NCBI GenBank assembly: GCA_021825585.1 | Contig: JAKAGT010000012.1 | Location: forward strand, 1-64,000 | DNA from: Bacteroidota bacterium | GTDB taxonomy: Bacteria; Bacteroidota; Ignavibacteria; Kryptoniales; JAKASW01 | Direction of reading: 5' to 3' | Length of the DNA: 64,000 nt | In this document: piece after piece, positions 47,666 through 56,884 of the stretch | How the letters are laid out: every line of letters starts with the position of its first letter | How positions within the stretch are numbered: position 1 is the stretch's first letter | The notes under the pieces: model-generated | Databases searched by the model: none | What the model was told of the DNA's origin: nothing | Seen by the model: only the letters and a program-made list of their open reading frames with translations | Translations under genes and position numbers: made by a program

Positions 47666-47797
47666 GGGCTAATTTTGGGCCGGAAAGCGACATTCTTAGT
47701 CGATCTGGCCACGGTTTCTCTCCAAACTGAGGTCAGTTACATACATAGTTTATTTGATGCGGACTTTGCGGCGCCATGAAGACACCAAACAAAACTT

Positions 47798-47839
47798 GAG
47801 TTAAAGTCAATTCTCAAGCTAAATATCTTGACTTTACTC
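47798..47839. promoter_or_regulatory. Inverted repeat overlapping the nrdJ -35 box
   Basis: GAGTTAAAGTCAA (47798-47810) faces TTGACTTTACTC (47828-47839), complementary apart from one extra T, with a 17-base spacer. The right arm contains the -35 hexamer. It reads as an operator, though not the NrdR box. Confidence 0.5.
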
Positions 47840-47856
47840 ATTGATGACAATAATTT
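47828..47856 (+). promoter_or_regulatory. Promoter of nrdJ
   Basis: TTGACT (47828-47833) and TAATTT (47851-47856) with a 17-base spacer. The expected start point is at about 47863, at the foot of the hairpin. Confidence 0.55.
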
Positions 47857-47862
47857 GCTCAT

Positions 47863-47887
47863 CGACACTCGACCAAAATGAGTGTCG
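47863..47887 (+). promoter_or_regulatory. 5' hairpin of the nrdJ leader
   Basis: An 8-bp perfect stem CGACACTC (47863-47870) and GAGTGTCG (47880-47887), 9-base loop, then TTTAG. It would sit at the very 5' end of the predicted mRNA, about 125 bases before the start codon. It could also weakly terminate the kinase transcript. Confidence 0.45.
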
Positions 47888-48013
47888 TTTAGAAACTGGT
47901 TTAGGTCTTAAAGTAAGATAGCTGCTGTCGGAGCTGTGGGCGCGAGGGACGGTTCTGATATTCACGACAGTGCCGAAAGCAGCTGAAATTTCAATATATA
48001 GGGAGGAGTGTCA

Positions 48014-50743
48014 ATGGGCTATACAGATACGTTCACCTCTGAGGACATAAAGGCGCAGTCAAAGTGGGGCGGCCTGTCGGTGCGGCGTCATTTCACAAAA
48101 AAAGGGATCCATCCATTCGATGAGATCAACTGGGAACAGCGAACCGCGTCCATTTCGAACGAGAAGGGCGAGGTAATATTCCAGCAGGACAACGTTGAAA
48201 TCCCCGATTTCTGGAGCATGACGGCGACAAACGTGGTAGTTTCGAAGTATTTTCACGGTCAGCTCGATACTCCGGAAAGAGAATTCAGCGTGAAACAGCT
48301 CGTAGACCGTGTAGCGCGTACCTTCACGAAATGGGGCATCAAGGGTGGTTATTTCGCTTCCGACGAGGATGCGTCGGCATTTTTCGACGAACTGACGTAC
48401 CTGCTCGTGAACCAGTATGTATCCTTCAATAGTCCGGTCTGGTTCAACGTCGGCATCGAGGATAAGCCGCAATGCTCTGCCTGTTTCATCAACTCGGTCA
48501 GGGACACCATGGAGTCGATTCTCGAGCTTGCCAAGACCGAAGGAATGCTTTTTAAATGGGGAAGCGGGACAGGGACCAATTTCTCGACTTTAAGATCCTC
48601 GAAGGAGAAGCTCTCAGGTGGTGGTACAGCTTCTGGTCCAGTCTCATTCCTGCGCGGATTCGATTCGTTCGCAGGAGTGATCAAATCGGGTGGAAAAACG
48701 CGCCGCGCCGCAAAGATGGTGATCCTCAACGCAGAACACCCCGATATACTCGACTTCATCAGAAGTAAATCAGAGGAAGAAAAGAAGGCCTGGGCATTGA
48801 TTGACGCGGGCTACGATCCGGGCTTCAATGTCCCAGGTGGAGCTTACGACTCTGTTCAATTCCAGAACGCGAATCACAGTGTGCGCGCAACGGACGAATT
48901 TATGCGCGCGGTCCTGGAAGACAAGGAATGGAGAACAAAGAACGTTAAAGACGGAAAGCCTGCCGAGAATTTCCGGGCGAGAGACCTGATGCATCAGATC
49001 GCGGACGCCGCCTGGGTCAGCGGTGATCCCGGCATGCAGTTCCACTCCACGATTAACGGGTGGCACACCTGCCCCGGTACGGCGCCTATCAATGCCTCGA
49101 ACCCTTGCAGCGAATACATGTTCCTCGACGACAGTGCATGCAACCTGGCCTCACTGAACCTGATGAAATACAGGAGAGAGGACGGCTCTTTCGACGTCGA
49201 TGCATTCCTCCATTCCGTGGACATTACGATCACGGCACAGGAAATCATAGTCGGCACCGCCGGTTATCCCACCAAATCGATCGAGAAGAACAGCCACGCG
49301 TTTCGTCCGCTCGGAATCGGATATGCCAATCTAGGCGCTCTCCTGATGTCGCTCGGCGTTCCCTACGACAGCAACGAAGGCAGGGCTTATGCCGGGACTA
49401 TCACAGCGTTGATGACGGGAGAAGGATACAAGCAGAGCGCACTCATTGCGAAGACGATCGGACCCTTTGAAGGATATCAGGTAAACAGGGATCCGATGCT
49501 CGGCGTAATACGCAAGCACAGAGCTCACGTGGACAAGATAGACGTCGATGTTCTCCCCGGCAACCTCGTCGAATCGGCCCGTAAGGTGTGGGACGATGCG
49601 CTTACCATCGGCAAAGAGTACGGCTACCGGAACTCCCAGATATCCGTTCTCGCTCCGACCGGCACGATAGGTTTCATGATGGACTGCGACACGACAGGAG
49701 TCGAACCCGACATCGCCCTCGTAAAGTACAAGAAGCTCGTCGGCGGCGGTTACATGAAGATCGTCAACAACACGGTGCCGCTTGCCCTGAAGACGCTCGG
49801 CTATTCCGAGGAACAAGTTGAGGAAATCATCAAGTACGTCGACATAAACGGCACGATTGAAGGCGCTCCTCATCTGAGGGAGAAAGACCTGAGCGTTTTC
49901 GATTGCGCATTCAAGCCGGTCAACGGAAGCCGCTCGATCCACTACATGGGCCATATCAAGATGATGGCGGCGGTTCAGCCCTTCCTTTCCGGCGCAATAT
50001 CGAAGACCGTCAACCTTCCCACTGAAGCAACTGTCGAAGATATCGAGCAGGCCTACATCGAAGCATGGAAACTGGGTCTGAAGGCGATCGCCGTTTACCG
50101 CGACGGATCCAAGAGGACGCAGCCTCTGAGCACAAAGAAGGACGAGGGAAAGAAAGCCGAGCCCACGGCTCCAGGTGCTTACGCCGTAAGGCACAGGCTC
50201 CCCGACGAGCGGAGTGCCGTGACTCACAAGTTCAGCATCGGCGGTCATGAGGGTTACATAACAGTCGGGCTCTACGAAGACGGCACCCCCGGTGAGATAT
50301 TCATAACGATGTCGAAGGAAGGATCCACGATAAGCGGACTCATGGACGGCTTCGCTACCGCGATCTCGCTGGCGCTGCAGTACGGAGTCCCGCTTAAAGT
50401 CCTCGTCGATAAGTTCAGTCATATGCGTTTTGAGCCCTCAGGGTTCACGAACAGCAAGGATGTACCCATTGCCAAGTCCGTGCTCGATTACATCTTCCGC
50501 TGGATGGGCTTGAAGTTCCTTCGGCGGGAAGAGCAGCCGGCGTCCGTAGTGGTCGATTCCATTGCTGCGGAACCGAAAGACGAAGAGAAGAAGGAATTTA
50601 ACATCTCGCTTGAACAGGCAGAAAAGAAGGTATTTGAGGAACAGGCGGATGCGCCTCCCTGCCATGAATGCGGCTCGATCATGATTAGGAGCGGCTCGTG
50701 CTACAAATGCCTGAATTGCGGTTCGACGAGCGGTTGTTCCTGA
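48014..50743 (+). CDS. nrdJ: B12-dependent ribonucleotide reductase (class II)
   Basis: Makes deoxyribonucleotides with adenosylcobalamin. From the ATG at 48014 (GGGAGGA seven bases before; a GTG lies two codons earlier) the protein is 909 residues. Seen: SFNSPVWFNVG, CSACFINSV, KWGSGTGTNFSTLRS, GGKTRRAAKMV, the active-site loop NPCSEYMFLDDSACNLASLNL, APTGTIGFMMDCDTTGVEPD, and a C-terminal CHECG...CYKCLNCG zinc/redox tail typical of long NrdJ. As no other reductase is in the window, its importance elsewhere is unknown. A strong terminator follows. Confidence 0.95.
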   Translation: MGYTDTFTSEDIKAQSKWGGLSVRRHFTKKGIHPFDEINWEQRTASISNEKGEVIFQQDNVEIPDFWSMTATNVVVSKYFHGQLDTPEREFSVKQLVDRVARTFTKWGIKGGYFASDEDASAFFDELTYLLVNQYVSFNSPVWFNVGIEDKPQCSACFINSVRDTMESILELAKTEGMLFKWGSGTGTNFSTLRSSKEKLSGGGTASGPVSFLRGFDSFAGVIKSGGKTRRAAKMVILNAEHPDILDFIRSKSEEEKKAWALIDAGYDPGFNVPGGAYDSVQFQNANHSVRATDEFMRAVLEDKEWRTKNVKDGKPAENFRARDLMHQIADAAWVSGDPGMQFHSTINGWHTCPGTAPINASNPCSEYMFLDDSACNLASLNLMKYRREDGSFDVDAFLHSVDITITAQEIIVGTAGYPTKSIEKNSHAFRPLGIGYANLGALLMSLGVPYDSNEGRAYAGTITALMTGEGYKQSALIAKTIGPFEGYQVNRDPMLGVIRKHRAHVDKIDVDVLPGNLVESARKVWDDALTIGKEYGYRNSQISVLAPTGTIGFMMDCDTTGVEPDIALVKYKKLVGGGYMKIVNNTVPLALKTLGYSEEQVEEIIKYVDINGTIEGAPHLREKDLSVFDCAFKPVNGSRSIHYMGHIKMMAAVQPFLSGAISKTVNLPTEATVEDIEQAYIEAWKLGLKAIAVYRDGSKRTQPLSTKKDEGKKAEPTAPGAYAVRHRLPDERSAVTHKFSIGGHEGYITVGLYEDGTPGEIFITMSKEGSTISGLMDGFATAISLALQYGVPLKVLVDKFSHMRFEPSGFTNSKDVPIAKSVLDYIFRWMGLKFLRREEQPASVVVDSIAAEPKDEEKKEFNISLEQAEKKVFEEQADAPPCHECGSIMIRSGSCYKCLNCGSTSGCS

Positions 50744-50767
50744 TTTCCACTTAGACTTGAACAAAAG

Positions 50768-50803
50768 GCCGCCGGGAAGCAATTTTCGGCGGCTTATTTT
50801 TTT
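50768..50803 (+). terminator. Intrinsic terminator of nrdJ
   Basis: GCCGCCG (50768-50774) pairs with CGGCGGC (50787-50793), 12-base loop, followed by TTATTTTTTT. Confidence 0.9.
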
Positions 50804-50825
50804 GCATTTATACCGGGAAAACGAA

Positions 50826-51389
50826 ATGAACTTAATTCTATGCGCACTATTGAACCTCTTTCTCTTAAGCGGTCACTCACAAAGCAGCCCTCCCGCGCCA
50901 TGCACTGAAGTCAAGATAGTGAACCATATCGTGGATTGGGGACAACGCCGGGTTGATCATCCCCGAAGGATTGAGGCAATCATAATTCACTCCTCGTACA
51001 ACGCCCTGGGCCCGGATTCATTCAGCGTCAAGGGAATCCTCCGCGAATACAAGGAAGCCGGTGTGTCGCCTCACTACATCATAGACAGAGCCGGCACGAT
51101 TTACAGGCTCGTACCGGACAAGAACATTGCCTACCAGGCGGGCAAGAGCCGGCTTCCCGACGGGAAAACCGACGTGAACTTAGTTTCGATAGGGATCGAA
51201 ATAGTCAACACGATTCATGACTCTCCGACGGAGCAGCAGTATGTCTCCCTGGCGAAGCTCGTCAGATGCCTGGAAGGCAAATACCCGATCAGGTACGTGC
51301 TCGGCCACAAGGACATCGCGCCGGGCAGAAAAACAGATCCGTGGAATTTCGACTGGGCAAAATTTCACGCGATGTTGAGAGAGAGGTAG
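50826..51389 (+). CDS. N-acetylmuramoyl-L-alanine amidase (Amidase_2/PGRP type)
   Basis: Cleaves between MurNAc and the stem peptide. From the ATG at 50826 the product is 187 residues with a signal peptide (NLILCALLNLFLLSG). Zinc ligands: His in IIIHSS, His in LGHKDIAPGRKTDPW and the Asp of KTDP. SPHYIIDRAGTIYRLV and AYQAGKSR are family stretches. The longer frame from 50757 begins inside the nrdJ terminator. Likely in cell-wall recycling or remodelling in the periplasm. Confidence 0.85.
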   Translation: MNLILCALLNLFLLSGHSQSSPPAPCTEVKIVNHIVDWGQRRVDHPRRIEAIIIHSSYNALGPDSFSVKGILREYKEAGVSPHYIIDRAGTIYRLVPDKNIAYQAGKSRLPDGKTDVNLVSIGIEIVNTIHDSPTEQQYVSLAKLVRCLEGKYPIRYVLGHKDIAPGRKTDPWNFDWAKFHAMLRER

Positions 51390-51412
51390 GAACCTTGTAA
51401 ACGCGGGAAAAA

Positions 51413-52045
51413 TCAGTCGCGCGAAGTGCCGTCGAGTATAATCCCGCGTTTGCCGAACTCACCGATAAGCTCCTTGTTTCCAACAAATTGCACGGCGTCC
51501 CATCCCCGGCTGCGGGCGGCGGCAACGTACTCGGAAATATCGTCCGTGTACAGGTGCTCCTGAGACGGAACTCTCGTATACGCTTCAACAGCTTCGTAAA
51601 TTTTCTGCTCAGGCTTCACCGAGCCGACCTCGTGAGACAGGATGAGCTTCTCGAAGTTCCCAAGGAAATCATAACTCCCCCAGCCATACTTCATGTGTAT
51701 TGCGTTTGTGTTGGACAGGACAACAAGCCTGTAGTTCTTCTTTAGAGCCGGCAGAAGTCCGACAAGTCCTTCGTTCACACTGAAAAGGCCCGAATAAATC
51801 CTGTAGAACTCTTCCCTGTCGACCTTCCCTTCCAGAACGTCGAGCATAATTTTGGTGAATTCGTCGACCGTGTATTCGCCACGCTCAAACATCCGGTGCA
51901 CTTCATAATTCGTCTTGTAAAAATTCGCAAACTTCACGCCAAGACCTTCTTCTATTTCCTCAAAGCCCTGAATCACATCGTTGAAATCGAACGGCAAGAG
52001 GACCTTACCTAAGTCGAAAACTATCACAGAATATTCTTGTTTCAT
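51413..52045 (-). CDS. HAD-superfamily hydrolase
   Basis: From the ATG at 52045 (MKQEYSVIVFDLGKVLL) the product is 210 residues. Motif I is FDLGKVLLPFD, in which the second Asp is replaced by Gly, as in the subfamily IA variant 3 (YihX-like). Motif II is VVLSNTN, motif III Lys in GSVKPEQKIYE and motif IV LYTDDISEYV. A small phosphatase for a sugar phosphate is likely; the substrate cannot be told. Convergent with the amidase. Confidence 0.85.
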   Translation of the reverse strand: MKQEYSVIVFDLGKVLLPFDFNDVIQGFEEIEEGLGVKFANFYKTNYEVHRMFERGEYTVDEFTKIMLDVLEGKVDREEFYRIYSGLFSVNEGLVGLLPALKKNYRLVVLSNTNAIHMKYGWGSYDFLGNFEKLILSHEVGSVKPEQKIYEAVEAYTRVPSQEHLYTDDISEYVAAARSRGWDAVQFVGNKELIGEFGKRGIILDGTSRD

Positions 52046-52313
52046 CTGATTTTCTTTTTCCAATAGTTGTTATCGGGTTTCATCGCTCTGCGTAATCCCG
52101 TAGATTAGCAGGCACTCATCTTGAAGTTGCTTCAATAATAATACCACTCGACCACGAAACATGAAAACCGCTCGTGCAGCCCCGGCCGACCGTGTCCGGA
52201 GCTATGGGTGGGCTATGCTCCCAAATCTTCAGCATCGTGGAGTTGCGCTCTCAAATCAACTGTTGTTTGCTCCTTTCTTTCATATCCATCTTTACTTACC
52301 TTGGAACACTCAT

Positions 52314-53027
52314 ATGTGCATGTGGCGCCGATATCTTCGAGGAATTTTTCCGGCAACGCGTTACGTACCGATCCTGCTTCTTGTGGCGGCTTGCATTAAC
52401 ATCACCAATGCACAGGTTCTCCCGCAACACTCCGTTATCTCACGCATCGATTCCCAAGCAGTGTGGCATCCGCCGAAAGATTTCAAGCAAAAGATGGACA
52501 CGGAGTGCGCCAAACTTTCGGGTCATGAGTTTCAAGCCTGTTTCATCTCGCTGATAAGGAAGCTGGGAGCTTCCGATGAGGCATTGCGCTTCATTTCTAT
52601 GACCGACACGACCGGTTATCTGAGGTACTACCGTAAGACGGGAAATGTCGATGTCGCTTATGTATTCTATCCATTCAGGGCGAACGAAAACTCCGGCGTT
52701 ATCCTTGTAAACGGGACACCCGGGATGGTAGACGTAGACGATTTGTCGCTGCTCGACCTTCCTGCCCTGAAAAGAGATTCTTGTTATCTCAAAATAGTCG
52801 GCAAATTCCCCGACGCAGCCCTCTGGCCTGACGACCGCTATAGTTTGAAGAAGCCGGAATCAGAAACCCTCGAGGACGGCGCACAAAGGTTTTTCGTCAG
52901 CTACCGGCTCCAAAACGGCTGCCATGCCTGTGAACTGATCGGATCGGTCGTCTTTGCCTTTGAATTCGACAGAGATGGCAAGTTCACCGGGACAAGACTC
53001 ATAAAGGTAACGTCACTTTACAGGTAA
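52314..53027 (+). CDS. Secreted protein of unknown function
   Basis: From the ATG at 52314 the product is 237 residues with a signal peptide (RRYLRGIFPATRYVPILLLV, AACINITNAQ). The body has Cys pairs (DTECAKLSGHEFQACF; NGCHACELIG) that may form disulfides, and SYRLQNGCHACELIGSVVFA then FEFDRDGKFTG looks like the end of a beta-rich lipoprotein-type domain. I do not recognise the family. The open frame extends up to 52161, but residues 1-51 have no signal and no good ribosome site. Confidence 0.6.
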   Translation: MCMWRRYLRGIFPATRYVPILLLVAACINITNAQVLPQHSVISRIDSQAVWHPPKDFKQKMDTECAKLSGHEFQACFISLIRKLGASDEALRFISMTDTTGYLRYYRKTGNVDVAYVFYPFRANENSGVILVNGTPGMVDVDDLSLLDLPALKRDSCYLKIVGKFPDAALWPDDRYSLKKPESETLEDGAQRFFVSYRLQNGCHACELIGSVVFAFEFDRDGKFTGTRLIKVTSLYR

Positions 53028-53084
53028 CTTATCGTCAGACGGGCACACAACCCGGCACAAGGGCGTTACGCCAAGATTGCCTGC

Positions 53085-54998
53085 CTAATCGACTACGCAG
53101 CTCAATTCCAGGCTTATAGTCGTAACGCCGGCAAGGCGCCTCGACGACGATTCCACGGCAATATCCTTCTCTCCATCATATATATCTCTCGATATTTTCG
53201 CGCCGGCCGAAAAGAAATCGGTCGCCTTCCAACTGGCGGAGAATGACAACCTGGCACCGTCTCCGTACAATAGCGTGTACATCGCCACTCCGGGCAGATC
53301 GCCCTCGACGACATAGAAAGCAGAGTTGTACGAGTCTGTCCTGTAAAAGCTGACCCTTTGACTTACTGACAGCAGGGAGGTTTTTACTGCGCAATCGAAC
53401 ACGAACAACTCACCGGTCCCACCGGAGGAAAGGAAATTCTTTTCCAACCTTGTCCGGACCGAGACTACGCGGGAAAACGAATGTCTCAAGTCAATCCTGA
53501 AAGATTGTTTGGAACCCGCAAGCGAAGACTGTGAAACGGGGAAATCGCTTTCCGGAATGTAGTAATCTTCCCTGGTCTTGTACTTGTAGCGTACATAAAC
53601 AATCGTCCCTATGTCATCGAACAACCCCAATTTCGAGAGAGTCAGGTAACAGTCGGCGAAGATTTCTTCTCCGTTCCTGTCAGGCTCACCTGAGACTGAT
53701 TTAATCTTGAACCTATCGTAGTAAAAACTGAGTTTCATCAAGTCCGCGGGCCTTAACCATCCCCCCACATAGGCACCCTCCTCCGGCGACGATGGGAAAG
53801 CCTCTGATAGTGCCCCGCCGTAATTCGAGACCACTCTCGATCTCAGCTCCCGCAGGCCTACGGCAAATCGAGCACGCTCGTAGTCGATTCCCGCATTCGC
53901 CGAGAAGGAGAGACACTTGTCTGCCATGATCTCACCGGAGAAGGCCAGTCTGTCGGCGTGCGCCCGCAGAAACATATCGGTCACAATCCGCTTGTCAGCG
54001 TAGTAATTTGTGAACGGCCTGTCATACGACATGCATACCCCGGAGATTCCACACAAGCCCCAATCACTTCCATAGCGAATTATGACGCCTTCGATAGTCT
54101 CGTGAAGCTTTCCGCCGGACGGGCCGCCTGTCGGCAGATTCAACCCGGAGTAATCGATTGAAGTCACACTTCCCACGCTGTCCAGGTGTGCCCTAAACGT
54201 TTTTCCCGACACGAATCCGGTGATCCCGAATTTCCCTACCGGGATTTCAAAGGCAGCTCCTCTCAGGTACCTGGTCTCGCCTCTCGATCTGTACAGCTTC
54301 AGCGAGTACGGATTCTTGTTAAAGAGCGGCGTAATCGCTTCGGCCGATTTGGAAACCACCCCGCCGCTCGAAAAAAGCATTCCGTTTCCCATGCTCAGCC
54401 TGTAATTCCCTATGTTAATCGAAGAGAATATCGACACATACTTCACGGCACCAGCGAGTGAATAAAAGTCCAGGTAGTTTTTCTCCCCCGGATCCTTGTC
54501 GGTCACCGCGCAGAACTCATAATTCCGGAGCTTGAGATCCAACCTTTGAAAGTTCCTTACGCCGTTCTCGTTGTAAGCATCCTTGTAAAGCGGGAGTACC
54601 TGCGGCGAGGCGCTGGAAAAAGAGGTCGCCTCTGCGTGAATCCCGTACTCTCCGGAGATATGTCCGCGTTGCCTGACTGCGGCCAGCGCAGCGGTGGTCG
54701 CACCGTTCAAATGGGATAACTCGTCCACACTGTAGATGACTTTCACCCTTTTTCTGAATTCCAGTATCGATGAAACAAACACCTCGCTTACGCCCGGGAT
54801 TGAGAGCAGTTCCTCTCGCGACGCTTCGTTCAGATCGATCTTCTCGAACATTTCCGGCACATCATCCGACGAAGTCAGAACCGCCTCGAGAAAGTTCTCC
54901 TCCCTGATTTCTTCTTCCGATGACTGAGCACGGACGAAGTCGGCCCAAAAGACCGACGTCAGACTGCTGACGACAAGGAAGCCTTCGAGAAATTTCAT
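53085..54998 (-). CDS. Helix-hairpin-helix outer-membrane protein (ComEA-like N-terminus)
   Basis: The 637-residue protein has a signal peptide (1-24), a helix-hairpin-helix domain at about 52-110 (KIDLNEASREELLSIPGVSE then ILEFRKRVKVIYSVDELSHL) of the ComEA type, and a long beta-rich C-terminal part of alternating strands that looks like an outer-membrane barrel (GNYRLSMGNGMLFSSGG, YVGGWLRPADLMKLSFYYDR). HhH motifs bind DNA backbone in ComEA; here they are joined to a barrel. It lies 77 bases after a PorV/PorQ-like gene. A DNA-uptake role is inference only. Confidence 0.78.
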   Translation of the reverse strand: MKFLEGFLVVSSLTSVFWADFVRAQSSEEEIREENFLEAVLTSSDDVPEMFEKIDLNEASREELLSIPGVSEVFVSSILEFRKRVKVIYSVDELSHLNGATTAALAAVRQRGHISGEYGIHAEATSFSSASPQVLPLYKDAYNENGVRNFQRLDLKLRNYEFCAVTDKDPGEKNYLDFYSLAGAVKYVSIFSSINIGNYRLSMGNGMLFSSGGVVSKSAEAITPLFNKNPYSLKLYRSRGETRYLRGAAFEIPVGKFGITGFVSGKTFRAHLDSVGSVTSIDYSGLNLPTGGPSGGKLHETIEGVIIRYGSDWGLCGISGVCMSYDRPFTNYYADKRIVTDMFLRAHADRLAFSGEIMADKCLSFSANAGIDYERARFAVGLRELRSRVVSNYGGALSEAFPSSPEEGAYVGGWLRPADLMKLSFYYDRFKIKSVSGEPDRNGEEIFADCYLTLSKLGLFDDIGTIVYVRYKYKTREDYYIPESDFPVSQSSLAGSKQSFRIDLRHSFSRVVSVRTRLEKNFLSSGGTGELFVFDCAVKTSLLSVSQRVSFYRTDSYNSAFYVVEGDLPGVAMYTLLYGDGARLSFSASWKATDFFSAGAKISRDIYDGEKDIAVESSSRRLAGVTTISLELSCVVD

Positions 54999-55075
54999 CC
55001 TGATGAGCGTGTCCCTTTATTATTGACGGCAACATCTTCCCGAGATGTCCTTCTCCAACCGGCGATAATCCGAAA

Positions 55076-55918
55076 TCAACCGCCGTTTGCTCTCCAAAGC
55101 ACGAAGGTCAGGCCGAACGAGTGAGTAATTCCAAGAACCTGGTGGAACGACGCGCCGTAATCCACGAGAAAATCGAGGAATCGAAACGAGAATCCGGCAT
55201 TGAAGGAATTCGTCCCGCTTGCGGAGCCCGCCCGGACAGTCACGAAGCCCGCGGGTGAATACTCGGCGGCAATCCGGATGGCCGACGGGAATCCTATCTC
55301 CTTGAAATATTCTACCCCTATGCCGAATCCGTCGGAATTGTAAGCGGCGGCCGCAGTAAACGTCTGAGGCAGCCTGTCTCTGAACTGCGTCATAGCGGCC
55401 GAATTAAGGTTTGTCACACTGAACGCGACCGAATAATTGTCCGACAGAAGCATATTGATGCCGGCGTCTGCACTGACGCTTGCATCGGTGCCGTAGTCCT
55501 TGATGTACAGCTGATTGAGATTGATGTTCATGCCTATAAACAGGAAATCGTAAACGGGTCTGGACAGATTGAACGTGAACACGTTTTCGCGGTATAGTTC
55601 GAAACCGAAGGTGTGTGCGGCGCCGCCGAAATCAAAACCCATGGCTTGGTTCCGGAAGGAAATGCCCTCTGCTTTAACCTCCTGCAGTCCGAGGACAGAC
55701 GGGATGTAAAACGATCCTACTTCACCGATTTGAGCAGAATGGGCGGGATTGTAGTAAAAGGACCAGGCATCGTCTCTCAAAGCGCACATTACCCCCGCGG
55801 TGGCAAGCGAACGGGCCCCCACATACCTTCGTTCAAAGCCGCCGTCCGATTCGTCAGGTCCCGTGAGAATCAGGAGCGAAGCTGCGGCTAAACCTATCAC
55901 ACATCCGGCCTTTGTCAT
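55076..55918 (-). CDS. PorV/PorQ-like outer-membrane protein
   Basis: Start taken at the ATG 55918 (GGAAAGG eight bases before; ATG 55924 and TTG 55951 are alternatives). Signal peptide (AGCVIGLAAASLLILTG), then RYVGARSLATAGVMCALRDD and WSFYYNPA, the family's N-terminal pattern, and a FadL-like barrel ending ITHSFGLTFVLWRANGG. It is shorter (281 residues) than PorV and closer to PorQ-like sorters. Paired with the HhH barrel protein, it may act as its companion. Confidence 0.75.
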   Translation of the reverse strand: MTKAGCVIGLAAASLLILTGPDESDGGFERRYVGARSLATAGVMCALRDDAWSFYYNPAHSAQIGEVGSFYIPSVLGLQEVKAEGISFRNQAMGFDFGGAAHTFGFELYRENVFTFNLSRPVYDFLFIGMNINLNQLYIKDYGTDASVSADAGINMLLSDNYSVAFSVTNLNSAAMTQFRDRLPQTFTAAAAYNSDGFGIGVEYFKEIGFPSAIRIAAEYSPAGFVTVRAGSASGTNSFNAGFSFRFLDFLVDYGASFHQVLGITHSFGLTFVLWRANGG

Positions 55919-55999
55919 CCCCATACCCTTTCCGGTAAGACGTATGATCAAATATTTCAGCGGACGGTGCTGCGGCAGGAAAGCTTTGTGCAGGAACCT

Positions 56000-56884
56000 C
56001 TAGTTCAGATATTTTTCGTAAGTGCTCTGGTGTGCCTGATCCACCACAGATAATTTCTGCAGGATGGCCTGTGCGCCTTTATAACCCTGCAAAGCCTGGG
56101 CGATCTCCATGTATTTGGCATCGAAGAACACTTTGATCAGAGTGCTTCGCGTACCCGATTGTATTACGATGTTGGCAATCTTATCGAGCGAACTGGCTAT
56201 CGTAGCCTGGGCCGTGTCTTTCTCGGTGGAAAGCAGATCTATTCCGTTGTATTGGTATTCGTAAAATGCTTTTCTGAAAACATCGTAACTCCCCGACAGA
56301 ACATCATTCACCAGCGAGTACCTTGAGTATGTACCGGAACCGCCGGGTCCCCACCCTTGCGTCAAATCGCCGGTCTGAGCGAGAGTCACGATGTTCGATG
56401 CCTTCTGGAAGTATTTTGTCCCTCCAAGCGGATCATAAGAATCGTAATCAAATCCCAGGACGACGTACATATAGTAATCGATGAAACTGGTGAGGGAATT
56501 GAAATGGTAATCGTCGTGATACAAAGCCTGGTCTTTGGTGTAGTTGAACGACCAGGAGTTATCGAGTACTCTCACCATCGGCGACGTGTTGGTCGATTTG
56601 TAGATGGGGCGCTGGCTGCCGATAAAAGCCTGGGCATTGTAAACCCCGCCGGATGCCGAAAGGAGGTATATGTCGAGAGTGACCTGAATCTTAGGACCCT
56701 TGAAATTTCCCCCTGTCCATCTGTATTCGTTAATATACTTCTGGATTGCCGGTGCGAGGTTCGTGACATTTACGCGGTCCGTGCCGTCAAGTTTGTCATA
56801 GTTGAGCGTAACAGTACAATTGATCTCCTGCGCCATAGCGGAAGAGAATGCAACCAACAAGAACAACGATATGAGCCATTTCAT
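56000..56884 (-). CDS. DUF4835 (PorD-like) secreted protein
   Basis: The 294-residue protein has a signal peptide (1-18) and EINCTVTLNYDKLDGTDRVN at the N-terminus of the mature part, later FNSLTSFIDYYMYVVLGFDYDSYDPLGG (split), the hallmarks of DUF4835. This family is sometimes annotated as T9SS component PorD. It is consistent with the T9SS-bearing host, but its biochemical role is unknown. The gene stands with a PorV/PorQ-like gene 82 bases downstream on the same strand. Confidence 0.8.
   Translation of the reverse strand: MKWLISLFLLVAFSSAMAQEINCTVTLNYDKLDGTDRVNVTNLAPAIQKYINEYRWTGGNFKGPKIQVTLDIYLLSASGGVYNAQAFIGSQRPIYKSTNTSPMVRVLDNSWSFNYTKDQALYHDDYHFNSLTSFIDYYMYVVLGFDYDSYDPLGGTKYFQKASNIVTLAQTGDLTQGWGPGGSGTYSRYSLVNDVLSGSYDVFRKAFYEYQYNGIDLLSTEKDTAQATIASSLDKIANIVIQSGTRSTLIKVFFDAKYMEIAQALQGYKGAQAILQKLSVVDQAHQSTYEKYLN

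Larger units (their letters stand above)
47666..48013. other. nrdJ upstream region
   Basis: About 350 bases without a gene, but with a long inverted repeat, a promoter and a hairpin (separate entries). No B12 box was seen, so a cobalamin riboswitch is not supported. Confidence 0.55.

Noticed and set aside
47666-48013. Cobalamin riboswitch before nrdJ
   Set aside because: No B12-box consensus could be found in the leader; a simple hairpin at the 5' end was seen instead.
49331-50422. Minus-strand open frame of 363 codons
   Set aside because: Antisense to nrdJ, which carries all family motifs in this interval.
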